Assembly: GCF_030272615.1 (NCBI RefSeq)
Contig: NC_081411.1
Span: forward strand, 183,418,977 to 183,482,976
DNA length: 64,000 nucleotides
Source of the DNA: Cryptomeria japonica
Lineage: Eukaryota; Streptophyta; Pinopsida; Cupressales; Cupressaceae
Direction: 5' to 3'
Of the stretch, positions 10,758 through 22,662 are shown piece after piece. The notes beneath the pieces are model-generated. The model had not been told where the DNA came from and did no database searches. It saw only the letters and a list, made by a program, of their open reading frames with translations. The translations under genes were made by a program, and so were the position numbers. Every line of letters starts with the position of its first letter. Within the stretch, counting starts at the first letter, position 1.

Positions 10758-13700
10758 TTGAAAGATCTCATTCAAGATCTTATTGATCGAGGAGAAATTG
10801 AGATTGAAGGACATGATCCAAAAACAACCAATAATGATCATCAGATGTTCAAGAATCCACTTCCATCGCAAGATCAAAGGGGTCCTTCCACTTCCAGACG
10901 AGGTCCTGATACCACTGATTATACGCAGGCTGCATATAACTACACTGTAAATCACCTGTATGATGCCAGTGAACAAATTGCAACTATAACCTTCAAAAAT
11001 CCCACCTCAAATTGCAATGTTGTTACACGTCGTGGCAAGATCACCATAAAGGCAGCTCCACAAGGCACCACCTCCATCCCGAAGCAATACAATCTTGTGG
11101 AACAATTAGACAAAACCCCTGCGCTTATATCCATTTTGGAGCTTTTGCGTTTGTCACCCTCTCATAAAACAATCTTGGATCAAGCACTCCAAGAGGCGTC
11201 AGTCCCTGCAAACCTGAACACAGACCAATTTCAAGCCATGGTTGGAAATCTAAAGTCATCACCTTGTCTCACTTTTTCTGAAAGTGACAACTCTTCCTTC
11301 CAACAACCTCATAACGCCTCACTCCACATTGAAGGCTTTGTCAACCAACACAGGATCAAGCGAGTCTTGATAGATAATGGAGCAGGCCTAAACATTTGCA
11401 CACTTCAGTTGGTCACAGCATTGGGATATGCAATAGAATCAGTGGATCCTCGTAAGAAGATCACCATCAAAGCCTATGATGATGCAGAGCGTTCATCCAA
11501 AGGAGCTGTGGTACTACCAATCCGAGTGGGCCCTGTGGTAAAGCACATCATCTGTCAGGTTCTGGACCTTCCTCTGCCATATAATCTATTGTTAGGGAGA
11601 CCTTGGATACATGCCATGCAAGCCGTTCCATCTACCTACCATCAGTGTATCAAGTTCCCACATAACGGTACAGAGATCACAATCCTGGGCGATGCAAATC
11701 CCTTTGCATTTTGCCATAATATCAGCCATCAACCAGAGATTACTGTTCCTAATAATAGGGAAGCCATTTCCTCCACATCATATGTAAATCCCGCCTCTCT
11801 GGCTAGTTCAAACACCCCTATACCCAAGCAAGAAAAGCTTAAAATGAAAGTAGCAGAGGAAGGTCCTGGAGAATATAACTTGAGTCAGCTCTTTTGTGTG
11901 GGACAAATGCCCATTTCTCCTAGAACACATGGTAAACCACAGCAGTTACTCCAACAACCACTAATCACGCCTGCATGTGCCTTGACGCCTTTCATCCTTG
12001 GAAAGAGTCAAGAGGAAGAAACACAAGATGAGGACCTAACGGACTGGATCTATAAAGATCCCATCACCACTGACAAACCGCAAGTTACACTTCCTACGGA
12101 ACAATATGGCAAAGGCCTCCTCATTATGCAAAGAATGGGATATGATGGTCAGAGTGCTTTGGGATACTGCAAACAAGGACGACATGAACCTCTGCTACCA
12201 GAATTCAAGCCTAAAGGTAATACAGGCCTAGGCTTTGAAAAAGAGATCCTTCCTAAACTCAGATTCAAAGGAAAACCTAGCAAACCATTTTGCCCACCTA
12301 CTACAAAGAGGACACCTTTCATAATCAAAGCACCATCAAACACTATCCCCACTGCCCCATCGAGGCTCACAAACCCACCACAACCATCTACAATGCCAAT
12401 CATCCCACCAAACAAACCAGTAATCCCATCAATAACACCAATAGCAGCAGCAACTGTATCAGAACCCGCTGCAACATCTATGGTGCTAGTAATTCCAGCA
12501 GAAGCCACTGAGTCACCATTACCAATACTTCCAGTAACAAATCCTTTAAACCCCATCACGGTTCTTGCAGCACTGATCACTACAAAGGTACATAAACCAA
12601 TCACGCCTGCCGTGTTTAACTCCAAAGACATCCCAGTATGGTATAGCAATCGGATGCTGGAGAGTGATTCAGAGATCGACTCACATGAGTGGGAATTTGA
12701 TTCTGTACAGCTTAACACTTCAGATGAGGAAGACACATCACCACCTCCGCCCCGCAAAGACATCCCTGTTTACGGAGAAGCACAGATAAAGACCGCTTGG
12801 GTACCTGAGCTGGAAACATCTTCTACAGACCCTACGTCTCATCCTACGCCTGATTCTGACAGGGAGAGTACCATCAACGACCTTCACCACACTGTCTTAG
12901 CCCTCACTGATACCTCTAACGAACTTAATCTAATCGATGAAGTAATGCCCATTATCCACCCTGAACTCATCGAATGGAACCAACCAAATCCCCCATGTCT
13001 TGACCTCTTCCAAAATGATGAGGCTATCATTGACTTTTTGGAATTAAGGGATAATCTACCAAGCGGGGATCACAAAGCTGGATTCGCCATTCAACTTAAT
13101 AGCGCAGCATACTTCGGGGCGGAGGCCAAACCCTTCAGCTGCAAAAATATAACAATAAAACATGGATCTTCCAGTGAAAACCACACTGTGGCGCTGTTTG
13201 ATCCGACAAAAGTAAAAAGAAAGAGCGTATCCAACGGTGAAAACCTCTCTGAGGCACCTGAGGATGAAGGGTTTGACATTCTCCCTGCTAGTACACAACA
13301 GGAACGATCCACGATTCTTATCGAGGAAACCAATGAATACAATGTGGGGACTCCTGAAAATCCTCATATCATACATCTGGCATCCCTTCTCACTCCAGAG
13401 GAACAGCCTAAATTTATAGAGTTCTTCCAGAAGCGTCAGATCAACTTTGCATGGTCATATGCAGACATGCCTGGGCTTGATCCTGATTTAGTCATGCATC
13501 ACCTCACCGTAGCAGAAGGAGCCAAACCTGTCAAGCAGAAGCTTCGTAAGATGCATCCCCAGATTGCAGTGCTAGTCAAAACCGAACTCAAGAAACTCCT
13601 GGATGTTGGTTTCATTAGACCAATTGATTATGCAGAATGGATCTCCAATATTGTGCCTGTCGGCAAACCAAAAGGGGGCATCTGCATTTGTATAGACTTC

Positions 13701-14345
13701 AGAGACCTGAATAAGGCATGTCCTAAGGATGACTTCCCCCTTCCAAATATCGACATCATAGTGGATCTAACAGCAGGACATGCGATGCTTTCACTCATGG
13801 ATGGCTTTTCAGGATACAATCAAATAAAGATCGCACCAGAGGACCAACATAAGACAGCGTTCACCTGTCCATGGGGCACATATTGCTGGAATGTAATGCC
13901 TTTCGGTCTAAAGAATGCAGGAGCGACCTATCAGAGAGCAATGACAACCATCTTCCATGACATGATGCATACTATGATGGAAGATTATGTGGATGACTTA
14001 CTAGCGAAATCACTCACTAGAGATGGACATCTCCAAATTTTAGATAAAATCTTTGATAGACTGGAACAATACCATGTTCGACTCAACCCAAAGAAATGTG
14101 TCTTTGGAGTGACCTCCGGGAAACTTCTAGGATACATTGTCTCAAGCAAAGGCATTGAGGTCGATCCAGCAAAGGTTAAGGCAATAATGGACATGCCACC
14201 TCCAAAGAATATCAGTCAGCTAAGGACATTACAAGGGCGACTTCAATCCATCCGAAGATTCATTGCACAATTGGCTGATAAGTGTCACCCATTCACACAC
14301 CTGCTATACAAGAACATCCGCTTTCAATGGGATGACAGATGCTAG
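10758..14345 (+). pseudogene. Tat pol part 1: protease, G-patch-like segment, reverse transcriptase
   Basis: This 1195-codon stretch is in the same frame as gag. Residues about 195-315 are the aspartic protease: catalytic aspartate (codon 11373) in LIDNGAGLNIC, then LLLGRPWIH, the form typical of Tat elements, which have DNG rather than DSG. Residues about 455-495 read as a glycine-rich G-patch-like segment (MGYDGQSALGY...GLGFE). A proline/threonine-rich linker follows. From about residue 900 the RT begins: WISNIVPVGKPKGG, CIDFRDLNKACPKD, GYNQIKIAPEDQHKTAF, FGLKNAGATYQR and the catalytic YVDD at 13986-13997. A TAG at 14343-14345 ends the stretch at a family glutamine position, right before the RNase H connection. 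The protein would process Gag-Pol and copy element RNA into cDNA. Confidence 0.95.
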
Positions 14346-16046
14346 CAAGCATTTCAGACGCTTAAAGACTATCTCATGAATCCACCATTGCTGATGCCAC
14401 CAGTTCCAAGTAGACCGTTGTTACTTTATATCTCAGCGACAAGTACCGCACTGGGTGTGCTACTGGCACAACATAATGCAGAAGGCAAAGAATGTGCTAT
14501 ATACTACATCTCTCACACACTGATTGGCTATGAACTCAATTACACACCTATTGAGCGAGCTTGCCTAGTAGTAATCTTGGCAGCCACTAAATTGCGGCAC
14601 TATCTATTAACACACAAGGTACAACTCATTGCAAAGATTGATCCACTCAAGTACTTACTCAGCAAAGCAGCATTGACAGGACGTTTGGCAAAATGGGTGA
14701 TGATTCTAAGTGAATTTGACATTGAGTATGTAGATCGTAAAGCTATCAAAGGGCAGGTCATTGCAGATCAGTTGGCTGATGCACCTCTCATAGGCGATCA
14801 TCCTCTCATTTCCAAATTTCCAGATGAAGAGATATTCATGATTACAGAAGCACAGTCATGGAAATTATACTTTGATGGTTCATACACTAGGCACGGCTCG
14901 GGGGCAGGCATTCTGTTTATCACACCTCAAGGTGATAGCATCCTGAAGTCTTACAGGCTCACATTTCCATGCACAAACAACATAGCAGAGTATGAGGCCT
15001 TGATCACAGGACTCAGATTAGCCATACAATGGAAATTAAAAGAATTGCAAGTATATGGCGATTCCCAACTAGTCATTCGACAAGCAACAGATGAGTATCA
15101 GACCAAAGATGATAAACTCATGCCATATAAGCAAATGGTGGACAATCTAAAGACATCATTTACTACTATCACTTTTGAGCAGATACCAAGAGATCAGAAT
15201 CGAGTTGCTGACGCTATGGCTACCATCGCATCTCTACTAGATCTTCCACAGAATTCAACACGCTACGAGTTCTTGGTAGAACAACTTTGGATCCCCGCTT
15301 ATGATATCCCCGAATCTGAGATGATATGTCGCCTTGTTGGTTCCGAATCCCCATGGTACGGCGAGTTCTACACCTATCTCCGCGATCATACCCTTCCTCC
15401 CAACCAATCAAATCACCAACGTAAAACCTTCATTCGCCAAACTGCTCGATATACCATTATTGCCGAAACCCTATACCGACGTAGTCTTGATGGTACTCTC
15501 CTTCGATGTCTGGAACAGGATGAGATAACAAAGGTTTTGGAAGAGGTACATGAGGGAATTTGCGGGACTCACTCAAGTGGTCCATCACTAGCCAAGAAGA
15601 TCATGCGAGCTGGATACTATTGGCCATCTATGGAAAAGGATTCCTACTACTTTGTCAGGAAATGCAAGAAATGTCAAGTTCACGGTGACCTGATACATGC
15701 ACCAGCACAGGAACTGCAACCAATCACGACACCATGGCCTTTCTGTCAATGGGGCCTTGACCTTGTGGGTAAGATTCATCCATCTTCATCCAACAGCCAT
15801 AAATTCATTATTACCGCCACCGAATATTTCACCAAGTGGATCGAAGCTGTTCCACTTACCCAAGTCACCGGCAAGCAGATCGCCTCATTCATTCTCAACT
15901 ACATCATCTGCCGGTATGGTGTGCCCATGTCCATTGTCACAGATAACGGTCTTCCTTTCAAAAATCAGGATGTCCGTGAGCTTTGTGAGAAATTTCATAT
16001 CCAACACCGCTTTTCTACTCCCTATTACCCACAAGGCAATGGTTAG
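14346..16046 (+). pseudogene. Tat pol part 2: two RNase H domains and integrase core
   Basis: Same frame as part 1, read on after the 14343 stop. The first RNase H (about 14376-14800) is the usual gypsy domain and ends in VIADQLADAP. A second, archaeal-type RNase H (about 14856-15240) has the catalytic series D (codon 14874, YFDGS), E (14988, AEYEA), D (15060, YGDSQ) and D (15210, VADAM). This dual RNase H is a known Tat-lineage trait. Integrase follows with an HHCC zinc finger (EVHEGICGTH, then CKKCQ near 15663) and catalytic D at 15759 and D at 15942 (TDNG). A TAG at 16044-16046 falls at the glutamine position just before the catalytic glutamate. Integrase inserts the cDNA into the chromosome. 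Confidence 0.95.
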
Positions 16047-16610
16047 GCTGAAGCATCCAATAAAAACATATTGAGGATCCTAAAGAAGACAGTCAATGAT
16101 GCCGGCCGTGATTGGCATGTTCAATTGAATCCAGCGCTATGGGCATATCGAACTAGCATTCGAACCCCTACAGGTGCAAGTCCTTATTCATTGGTCTATG
16201 GTGTTGAAGCTATCTTACCTATTGAGGTCGAGATACCATCCTTACGAGTTTCATTGCACAATCTCATCGATGATGAAGCATACAGAGTATCCCGTCTTCA
16301 AGACTTAGAGTTACTGGATGAGAAGCGACAAGCTGCATACAATCACCTCAAAGCCTATCAGCAGCGCATGAGTAGAAGCTACAATCACCGAGTAAGATCT
16401 CGTACATTTGAGGTAGGTGATCTTGTTCTTCGAGAAAATCCTCGCAACCAACCAAACAAAGAACATCAAGGCAAGTTTGAATCAAATTGGCTGGGCCCAT
16501 ATGTTGTCACTGCTGTATTTGGGTCCGGGGCATATCAGTTGGCTACATCAGAAGGAGAACCGCTTGCAGATCCAATCAACAACATGCACCTCAAACGGTT
16601 TTATACCTAA
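16047..16610 (+). pseudogene. Tat pol part 3: integrase C-terminal part
   Basis: This continues the same frame after the 16044 stop. It carries the catalytic glutamate (codon 16050), the NPALWAYRTS..T.ASPYSLVYG block, and the C-terminal WLGPYVV (GPY/F-type) module that binds DNA. It ends at a normal TAA at 16608-16610. No chromodomain follows, in line with the Tat group. Confidence 0.93.
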
Positions 16611-19463
16611 GGTGTACAAGGCATCAGGCCCCCCCTGCATATTAGAAAAATACCAAAAACATTCAAAAAAAAAAAAAAAAAAGTCTTGAAGAAAATACAA
16701 AAACATTCAAAAAAAGTAAAGAAAAATCATGCATCCAAACGGTGAACAACCACTCCGGTGGCACCTTGGGTAAGTACGATGGTGAAAACCTGGCAAACAG
16801 GCGCCACTCGTAAAGGCAATGGCTCCAGTATCTTTCAGACTCGTTGCGATCACATTCATGCACACATACATCCATCCATCCCAACCATGGCTTGTTATTT
16901 GATCTACAATTAAGAAAGTACTCCATGCGTCTAGAATCCCACCTTTTCATAGTCAGGTCTAAAAACTGGGGGCAATACCCTTAACCTATTGATGGAAGTG
17001 GATTCTACATTGTCTTATGTGTCATTACGCTCTTCATTTAGGCAATCATCAAAAATATCAAAAACATTCAAAAATGTCCCAGAAAATATCAAAAACATTC
17101 AAAAACAATACAAAATCCACAAACATTAAAAAATGATTCACAAAATCCAAAAAACATCGGAAAACCCATCAAAAATCACACAAAAACATGGCAACACCTT
17201 GTACATATCTATCCGATCAGATACAAAATAAACATTGACAACTACTCACACACCGACCATTTACCAATCAAACCACACAATCGACATTAACAATCCAAAC
17301 CTGTCTTTAAAACAAGGATGCATCCTTCCTTACCACAACAAAGACAAGATGACGTTTTCTTTGACAAGAAAATTATGTTAAGCTATCAAATGCTTGGTTG
17401 ATTCGTGAGTAATTCATTTGTTTATCTGTATCGGGATCTTTCACCATTGTTTTGTATCGTTTGTGCATTATTTCCGATGAAGTTCTGGGGCATGTACTAA
17501 TGGTGTCTACGTGGGAAGTTCACTAAGCTACGTAATCTTATGCCAAATACAGTCATAGATCATTACGGCTTGCTGACTACAGCGTATACCTCGACCATAT
17601 GAGCATGAACCATTACCAAGGATCCTTATTCTTTATTATTTATGTATATATATTGTTTGGTTGCAGGTACAATGCTCATTCTTTGGTTCCTCTTCCTCCA
17701 AATTGGATAAAGATTTTATTTTCTTAAGTACGGTATGAACTTGTCTCAGGATCTGATCAGCCTAAGATCAAGGAGGACGATCCAAGTCATGCACGAAAGG
17801 AGATAATCCTTGTCTGTTCCGCAAGCAATACTCCGGTCGACTTGACCCTTATATCAAGTCGTTTGTATTAACTTGCTATATTAAAATCCATGAAAGGAAT
17901 ACTTAGGTCATCTTGAATTATTGTGTCAAGATGCTTGTATTCTCTTCCAACATTTTAAAGCTCAATGATGAAAATAGAGCACTATGGATCGTCATTTCAC
18001 CTCATCTGTTTATATATTGCATTTCGTTGCATATCACCCATCCATTCATTCATATGTAGCATTTACATGCAAAAATAACTAAAAGCTGGTCTTGGATACA
18101 AATCACGACCGAGTACTCTGATACATCATCAATGCATCATGCAAAGTCTTACAAGATCTTGCATTCTTCATGATCATATCATCATTACATTTAGGTGCAT
18201 CTTGCATTGTGACCATTCATGTCATGTTTAAACTTAAACATTGCATATAGTTCATTATTGACATTAGTTTTCATTAAACAAAATCATTTTCATCATGGCA
18301 TCAATCATAAATAATTAGATTCATTCATGAGATTAACTTGTCTTTGTTTGTTTTAAATCATTTACTAAGCATTTCATCCAGTGTAAATTATCCATTATCA
18401 TGTTATTAATCTTTTCACCATTTATCATTTTGCATACATTTCTTTATATGCATTCATTCATTACTAAGTATCTTCTTATGCTCATTGTAAGATTCATTCA
18501 CATTGCATTCATTATCATTACATTAAGGTGCAGTTATTATACTCATTAGTTATAGTATCATCCCGTTATCATTTGTACTTACAAACATATTTTAAACGCA
18601 TTTTAGATTCATAAGACCATTTGTTTACAAAACATTGGTTCATACCATTTCATATATTCATTTTACATATGCATTCATTTAGGCATCATCATATAAACAC
18701 TTGTACTTTACATTTGTTTATCCATCTGCATTCATTTTAATATCATCATATAAACACTTGTACTTTACATTTGTTTATCCATCTGCATTCATTTTAATAT
18801 CATCATATAAACACTTGTACTTTACATTTGTTTATTCATCTGCATTCATTTAGGCATCATCATATAAACACTGGTACTTTACATTTGTTTATCCATCTGC
18901 ATTTCTCATATAAACATTTGCATTTAAAACATTTTGTTTATCCGTATTACATTCATCTAAACACACATCTAGCTGCATATTTATACATAAAATCATTCAT
19001 CTAACCATTGCCTTAACATTGTCACATAAATCATCTTATCATTGCATCACAAATAAGAAACATCATAAAATCTTGTTCATACATCAACGCATAAGCATAT
19101 ATCATCATAGCATTCCATACATAAAGCATTACATAACTCATCATAAAAACATATATCATACACATATAAACCTGCATTCATATGTCAGTATCTCACATCA
19201 TAACTCATCATAAAAACATGCATAAAAGAAACATCTCATCAAATGCATACATGTACACATATCCATCTAAGCGATAAATCATCATCATACATAAACATCC
19301 ACACATCATCACATGCATAATCATCACAATATGGGATCTCCTCATATATATCATCTCATATATCAGAGTACAATGAAGTCTACAAAATCGGCTACCAAAG
19401 AGCCATCCAAGATACAGTCCAAAAATAGACAATGATACAATACATGTATGCAAAAATGCTCTC
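16611..19463 (+). other. Tat noncoding spacer between convergent pol and antisense PMD ORF
   Basis: No protein gene is seen. It holds an A run at 16665-16682, repeated ATCAAAAACATTCAAAAA-type units (16650-16720 and 17045-17150), and a splice-donor-like GGGTAAGTAC at 16768-16777 with an acceptor-like TTGGTTGCAG ending 17666. From 18000 to 19400 the plus strand is pyrimidine/A-rich (CATTCAT, CATCATATA) with a 57 bp tandem repeat. Both transcripts would end in this interval. Confidence 0.75.
18671..18898. repeat. 57 bp tandem repeat, four copies
   Basis: Units begin at 18671, 18728, 18785 and 18842, each starting GCATTCATTT and containing ATCATCATATAAACAC and GTACTTTACATTTG. A decayed fifth unit follows to about 18950. 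The second and third copies are nearly identical, so amplification is recent. Confidence 0.95.
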
Positions 19464-21560
19464 TCAAATGCCGCTCTGGCCAGATGCTGTACCTGCCCCA
19501 CCCCTACCTACTCCACCACTGGTACCGGCACCACCTGATCCATCTCTCCGTGGAGGCCTCATCGAACCCCCACTCCCTCCTGCATCTCCTGATCTATCCC
19601 GCCTCAACGGACCCATCACTCCCCCACTGCTCTGCATCCTCTGTGATCGCTCGGATCTCGTCTGCCGCATCTGGGTATAACTGAGAGCTCGCTGACTGAA
19701 TGGCACAACCTGCTCATATAAACCTCGCCAGTACTCTATCTCAGCCTGCGCTCGCCCAAACTGCCTCATAGTCTCCCCTGACGGACCCTGTGCTCCTGCT
19801 CGGACTCTCTCCTGCAGCTCTGCCAATCTCTCCACTGCTGTATCTCTCTCCCACAGCACCACTGTCAGCTCTGCCTCACGTGCAAATAGCTGCACATCTC
19901 TAGCTGCTACCTCCGCCTCTAATCTCTCCACCCGGGTCTGCAAATAACCTATCATATGCTCCCGCAGATCCCCAGTAGCTCCCTCCCCCATATCCATGGC
20001 TGTTGCACCTGTATCACCCCCAGCACCACCCTCCCCTGTACCACCCTCTCCTGCACCTGTATCCATTGGGATCTCTCTCTCCATCCCCCTCCCACTCAGC
20101 TGCACTCCTCCCTGCATCAACGATCCCTGTGATATCTGCAGAGGTAGTCCACCTCTCCCTCTCCGCTGCCTCGGCATCCCCAAACCTCCTCCACCTCCTC
20201 CACCTCCACCACCTCCTCCTCCTCCTCCTCCTCCACCTCCTCCTCCATCCCCTCCTCCTCCATCTCCTCGTCCTCGACCTCCTGCTCTCCGTCCTCGTCC
20301 TCGTCCTCTCTCATCCTCAAATGCTGGGATCGGCTCAGCTGGGTCTGATATCCGTAGGATCGGGTGCGCCGCCCGATACTGTGTATACTCTGCTGTAACC
20401 CCTGCATCTACGACCCTCGGTCGTAAGTCCCATGCCCTCGCCTGCAGTGTCCGGAACTCTGCCAGTGCCTGATCATACGGTAGCACTGGACCCCATGCAT
20501 ACCGCTCTCAGATCACTCGTGCATACTCCCCTGATCCACTCGGCAGTCCCTGCTGCCGTCCAAACTGCCTCATCACCCGTCCTGGCACCTGTCTCTCCAC
20601 ATGATAAGAGGTCCTCCCAATGAGAAATCGGGTCATGAAGCAATACGGTAGTGCCTCCGCATCATCCTCCCATGGCTCACACTCCAAGTATGGCCGCCAG
20701 ATCACTGCATCCAAATCATCTAATGCTCGCCGCCACCACTCTAGCTTCCCCAAGTGGGGCTGGCTCATCATACCACTATACATAAACATATAGGGCTGGT
20801 CTACGGCTCGGAATCTCAGACTCACTGGTCGAGTCACTGGTAGATGCTCCCATGCCCACACATGCAGCAGCGTCATGCCTACTGCAAGCGAACCTCTCCC
20901 CCGGTACACTACCTCGTGTAACTCCTGATACATGTGCGCTAACACGCACGGCCCCCAGGCATATCGGGTCCCCTTAGTCACCATCATCTCTATAACCTGT
21001 CCCCACCCGACCGCCAATCCATGTGACCGCCTGTCTGGACACAGAAGTCCTCCAACGATCCCTGACAATACTGCTGGAAGGGGCTCATATAGTGCCGCTA
21101 TATCCTCCCATGCGATCGAGCCATCATCGATGTATACATCCTCATCAAATATCCGCTGACAGGACATCGTCCCCCACGATCGATCATATGTCACCAACTG
21201 CCCTTGAATCGGAATCCGAAGAATACGCCACACGTCCTCTAATGTCACCGTCATCTCTCCCTGAGCCAGATGGAACATGCAAGTCTCACTGTGCCATCGC
21301 TCTGCTAATGCTGTAATCAGGCCGTGATTCATCCGAATCACGGACATATGCATCACCTCATAGAGCCCAGTAGCCGCAATACAATCTATCTCTAGCTGTG
21401 TCAAACGATCTCGCAACCCCTGTGTCGCGGGGTGGCGCTCGCGTAACTGCAACACGCGTAGATCCTCCTGCACATAGACGTTCATCCAAACACCATCAGT
21501 TGTTTTGTTATCAAACTTTCTTAAGTTTAAACCTAGACTATCATCAGATACTTTGATCAA
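19464..21560 (-). pseudogene. Antisense plant mobile domain (PMD) protein gene in the Tat element
   Basis: This is a 699-codon minus-strand frame with one internal TGA (20508-20510). The start is the ATG at 21560; a better start upstream is not visible. Residues about 60-290 carry the PMD signature, clearest at residues 87-120: ERWHSETCMFHL, GEMTVTLEDV and LRIPIQG. PMD proteins include the plant MAIN and MAIL1 proteins and many transposon-borne relatives; the nuclear members act with a PP7-like phosphatase in gene expression and transposon silencing. After the TGA the same frame continues (LPYDQALAEFRTLQARAWDLR), then an arginine/glycine-rich stretch, a glycine run, a heptad-like coiled coil (REHMIGYLQTRVERLEAEV..) and a low-complexity tail. 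The TGA probably replaced tryptophan (inference). Base composition is far more GC-rich than its surroundings, which suggests capture or constraint. The role could be to counter host silencing, but that is a guess. Confidence 0.85.
20181..20263. repeat. (CCT/CCA)n trinucleotide run encoding polyglycine
   Basis: On the minus strand it encodes a run of about 22 glycines with one aspartate interruption inside the PMD ORF. The plus-strand proline-rich reading is a shadow. Confidence 0.9.
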
Positions 21561-21752
21561 GTATCTTCGGGTCTCAACAGGTAAGCAATCATGGCCGCCT
21601 AGACTTCAACAAGCATTTATCCTAACAAATGACCTAAGTCTCATCGGGCTACTATGGTTCAAAACAACTCCCACTTCATCTCGCCATCCATCAATCGTTA
21701 GGCATCAGGCGATTTATTTTGTCCGACATTGGGGCATCTCGTTATCCTAAGG
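21561..21752 (-). other. Leader between repeat array and antisense PMD ORF
   Basis: Short noncoding segment upstream, in the minus sense, of the PMD start codon. No TATA box or clear splice site for the minus strand was recognised. Confidence 0.4.
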
Positions 21753-22090
21753 CAAAAGCGCTATTTTATCTACAATAGAGCTAGTTATACACAATAGCGC
21801 TAGTTATACACAATAGCGCTACAACAACATCAAAAGCGCTCAAAAAACTCTATAATAGTGCTAAAAAACCAAAAGCGCTAAAACCGCTATACAATAGCGC
21901 TATTTACGCATCAATAGCGCTCAATTGACCCTACCATAGCGCTAATTTGTCAAAAGCGCTAAAACTTGCCTACAAAAGCACTAATTAATAGCAAAAGCGC
22001 TCAAACTAGCTTACAAAAGCGCTATTGCGGCACAATAGCGCTAATTCATGGAGCAAAAGCGCTAAAAACCTAGTTCCAGCGCTCTTGCTC
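21753..22090 (-). repeat. Inverted AGCGCTATTG array upstream of the PMD gene
   Basis: About 20 copies of CAATAGCGCT or AAAAGCGCT read on the plus strand, for example at 21792, 21811, 21893, 21912 and 22033. On the minus strand they read AGCGCTATTG or AGCGCTTTTG, the same sense relative to PMD as the 5' array has relative to gag. Confidence 0.93.
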
Positions 22091-22649
22091 CGACTTGACT
22101 TGGACTCAGCTAAAAACATACTACAAATGCATGAAAAGAAAGTTTTCGCATTTGCGTACCGCTGGTCCATAGTCGGTTGGGTGCTGGAATCATCGCACTC
22201 GCTCAAATCGGTGCTCGGTGATCGGAAACGGCATCGTTGCTCCTCCTTGCTCCTCCAAATGTCACTGTCAGAGCTCAAGTTTTCAACTGGTCGCGGTCAC
22301 AAATGATCCTGTTTTCACCCCTTTCACCCCATTTATACCCCCCGCCGTCACCATAACTTCGCCCCGCTCATCGCCGTGGTCCCTGTGAACTTTCCAAGCC
22401 CCCCATTTCTCCATGTTTCTCCCGTTTTCTTCTATTTTTCCCCAGTATCCCTAATTTCTTCTTTTTTATCACCTCGCCAATTTTCATTCTTTTTCGAGAG
22501 ATCGCCCGGTTTTTCGAAATTCTTCGGCCCATCTCTCGAGGGGGCATACCACCCATTAAATTTACATTTTATGGGGCATTTCTTCACACCTTTTTTTTTT
22601 TTTTTTTTTTCTTCTTTCTTTGAAACGATGCGATAAACTGCACCGTCTC
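22091..22649 (+). other. Tat 3' untranslated region
   Basis: No gene is seen. It contains a pyrimidine-rich stretch (22380-22620) with a T run at about 22591-22610, just before the polypurine tract. Confidence 0.6.
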
Positions 22650-22662
22650 AAAGAGGGGCAAA
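22650..22662 (+). other. Polypurine tract of the Tat element
   Basis: AAAGAGGGGCAAA directly abuts the 3' LTR start TGTAGTCACA, the expected plus-strand primer position. Confidence 0.88.

Noticed and set aside
12149-12763. 204-codon minus-strand ORF inside pol
   Set aside because: It overlaps the proline/threonine-rich linker of the real pol frame and has no domain of its own.
19996-20472. Plus-strand proline-rich ORF
   Set aside because: It is the shadow of the CCT/CCA run and of the antisense PMD gene, which has the recognisable domain.
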